From Spirochaetaceae bacterium (GTDB lineage Bacteria > Spirochaetota > Spirochaetia > Treponematales > Breznakiellaceae): a stretch of 12,677 nucleotides of DNA. Positions within the stretch are counted from its first letter, which is position 1; the number at the start of each line of letters is the position of its first letter. The DNA is taken from positions 1 through 12,677 of the forward strand of contig JAISZQ010000076.1 of assembly GCA_031269165.1 (NCBI GenBank), given 5' to 3'. A program made the translations under genes and the position numbers. Under the pieces are notes generated by a model. The model made no database searches. It saw only the letters and a list, made by a program, of their open reading frames with translations, and had not been told where the DNA came from. This document shows, piece by piece, positions 12,393 through 12,677 of the stretch.

Positions 12393-12524
12393 GTAACTAT
12401 TCAGTCGATCCCCCTATTATTCGCTTAATTTGAAGTAAAAGTCATTTAAATAAATGCGGTTTTATAATTAATTGTGCTTATATTTTGAAATTTCCGGTAA
12501 AATCAGATGCGACTGAATCGTTAC
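12393..12524. repeat. 132-bp AT-rich segment bounded by 15-bp inverted repeats
   Basis: GTAACTATTCAGTCG (12393-12407) is the inverse of CGACTGAATCGTTAC (12510-12524) with one mismatch. The DNA between is AT-rich, with TTTAAATAAATGCGG and TTATAATTAATTG, and holds no ORF. It could be a small mobile element or paired regulatory sites for a gene to the right. No target duplication is visible outside the arms. Confidence 0.45.
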
Positions 12525-12544
12525 CCTTTGCTGAAGAAAGGAGG

Positions 12545-12564
12545 CAGGGGGAGGCTTTCCCCTG
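12545..12564. repeat. Small hairpin CAGGGG...CCCCTG
   Basis: CAGGGG (12545-12550) pairs with CCCCTG (12559-12564) over an 8-base loop. It is preceded by AAAGGAGG, a Shine-Dalgarno-like word with no start codon at suitable distance. No T-run follows, so I do not call it a terminator. Confidence 0.35.
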
Positions 12565-12571
12565 TCAACAA

Positions 12572-12669
12572 CTTAAGAATTTTGGTCCGCGAATGGCGCG
12601 AATAAATACGAATAATACATACCCATCAGCGCGTATTCGCATACATTCGCGTACATTCGCGGACAAAAA
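12572..12669. repeat. Dispersed inverted-repeat element, GTCCGCGAATG ends
   Basis: The left end TTTTGGTCCGCGAATGGCGC (from 12580) is the inverse, with one extra G, of the right end ACATTCGCGGACAAAA (to about 12668). The middle is built from ATACGAATAATAC and ATTCGCATACATTCGCGTAC words. The leading CTTAAGAATTTTG is shared in inverse with 6790-6806. It is a non-coding repeat of the same family that lies downstream of the SIS gene. Confidence 0.6.
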
Positions 12670-12677
12670 AACTAAAA

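Overview
The window most resembles a chromosome segment of a spirochaete, probably a Treponema of the termite-gut or environmental kind. The reasons are circumstantial: a lipoprotein with a relaxed spirochaete-type lipobox and Pmp-like repeats, a sugar ABC transporter operon with no ATPase gene, and intergenic space crowded with short palindromic repeats of the 'GTCATTGCGAGC' type. No 16S rRNA or other marker is present, so the taxonomy is an inference.

Layout. Positions 1-783 carry no convincing complete gene. They hold an 8-bp tandem array, a leftward sigma70-like promoter, a three-copy ~60-bp repeat whose middle copy is split by a hairpin element, and one long palindromic repeat. Positions 784-3349 (minus strand) carry a probable STAS/zinc-ribbon protein - PspA/IM30 - RlmN gene series, with a promoter near 3432-3460. 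Positions 3350-4718 are a repeat array, then a consensus rightward promoter, a perfect Shine-Dalgarno and tiny ORFs including one ending in a C11 tract, then a 4 x 25-bp tandem repeat. Positions 4719-6290 (plus strand) encode a 523-residue surface lipoprotein with six 'GGGVYV...GGTISGNT' repeats. Positions 6291-7003 are a second palindromic array and a 198-bp element with terminal inverted repeats. Positions 6814-12271 (minus strand) are a sugar-uptake operon: ROK repressor, CUT1 substrate-binding lipoprotein, two permeases and a SIS-domain sugar-phosphate enzyme. Positions 12272-12677 hold its promoter and a xyl-type operator, followed by more inverted-repeat elements.

How it works together. 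The ROK protein probably represses its own operon through the palindrome between promoter and start codon. The lipoprotein captures a sugar or amino-sugar conjugate and the two permeases import it, with an ATPase that must be encoded elsewhere. The SIS enzyme probably processes the phosphorylated product. The STAS and PspA proteins suggest an envelope-stress module. RlmN modifies 23S rRNA and tRNA and may only be a passenger in that series.

The most notable feature is how far the repeats invade genes. The SIS enzyme's last ~63 residues and stop codon come from a MITE-like element, and removing that element in silico restores an immediate TAA. The RlmN tail ends inside another repeat. I see no clear new defence or multi-gene system. 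The least explained parts are the small-ORF/C11 locus and the 8-bp array downstream of a strong promoter at the left edge.
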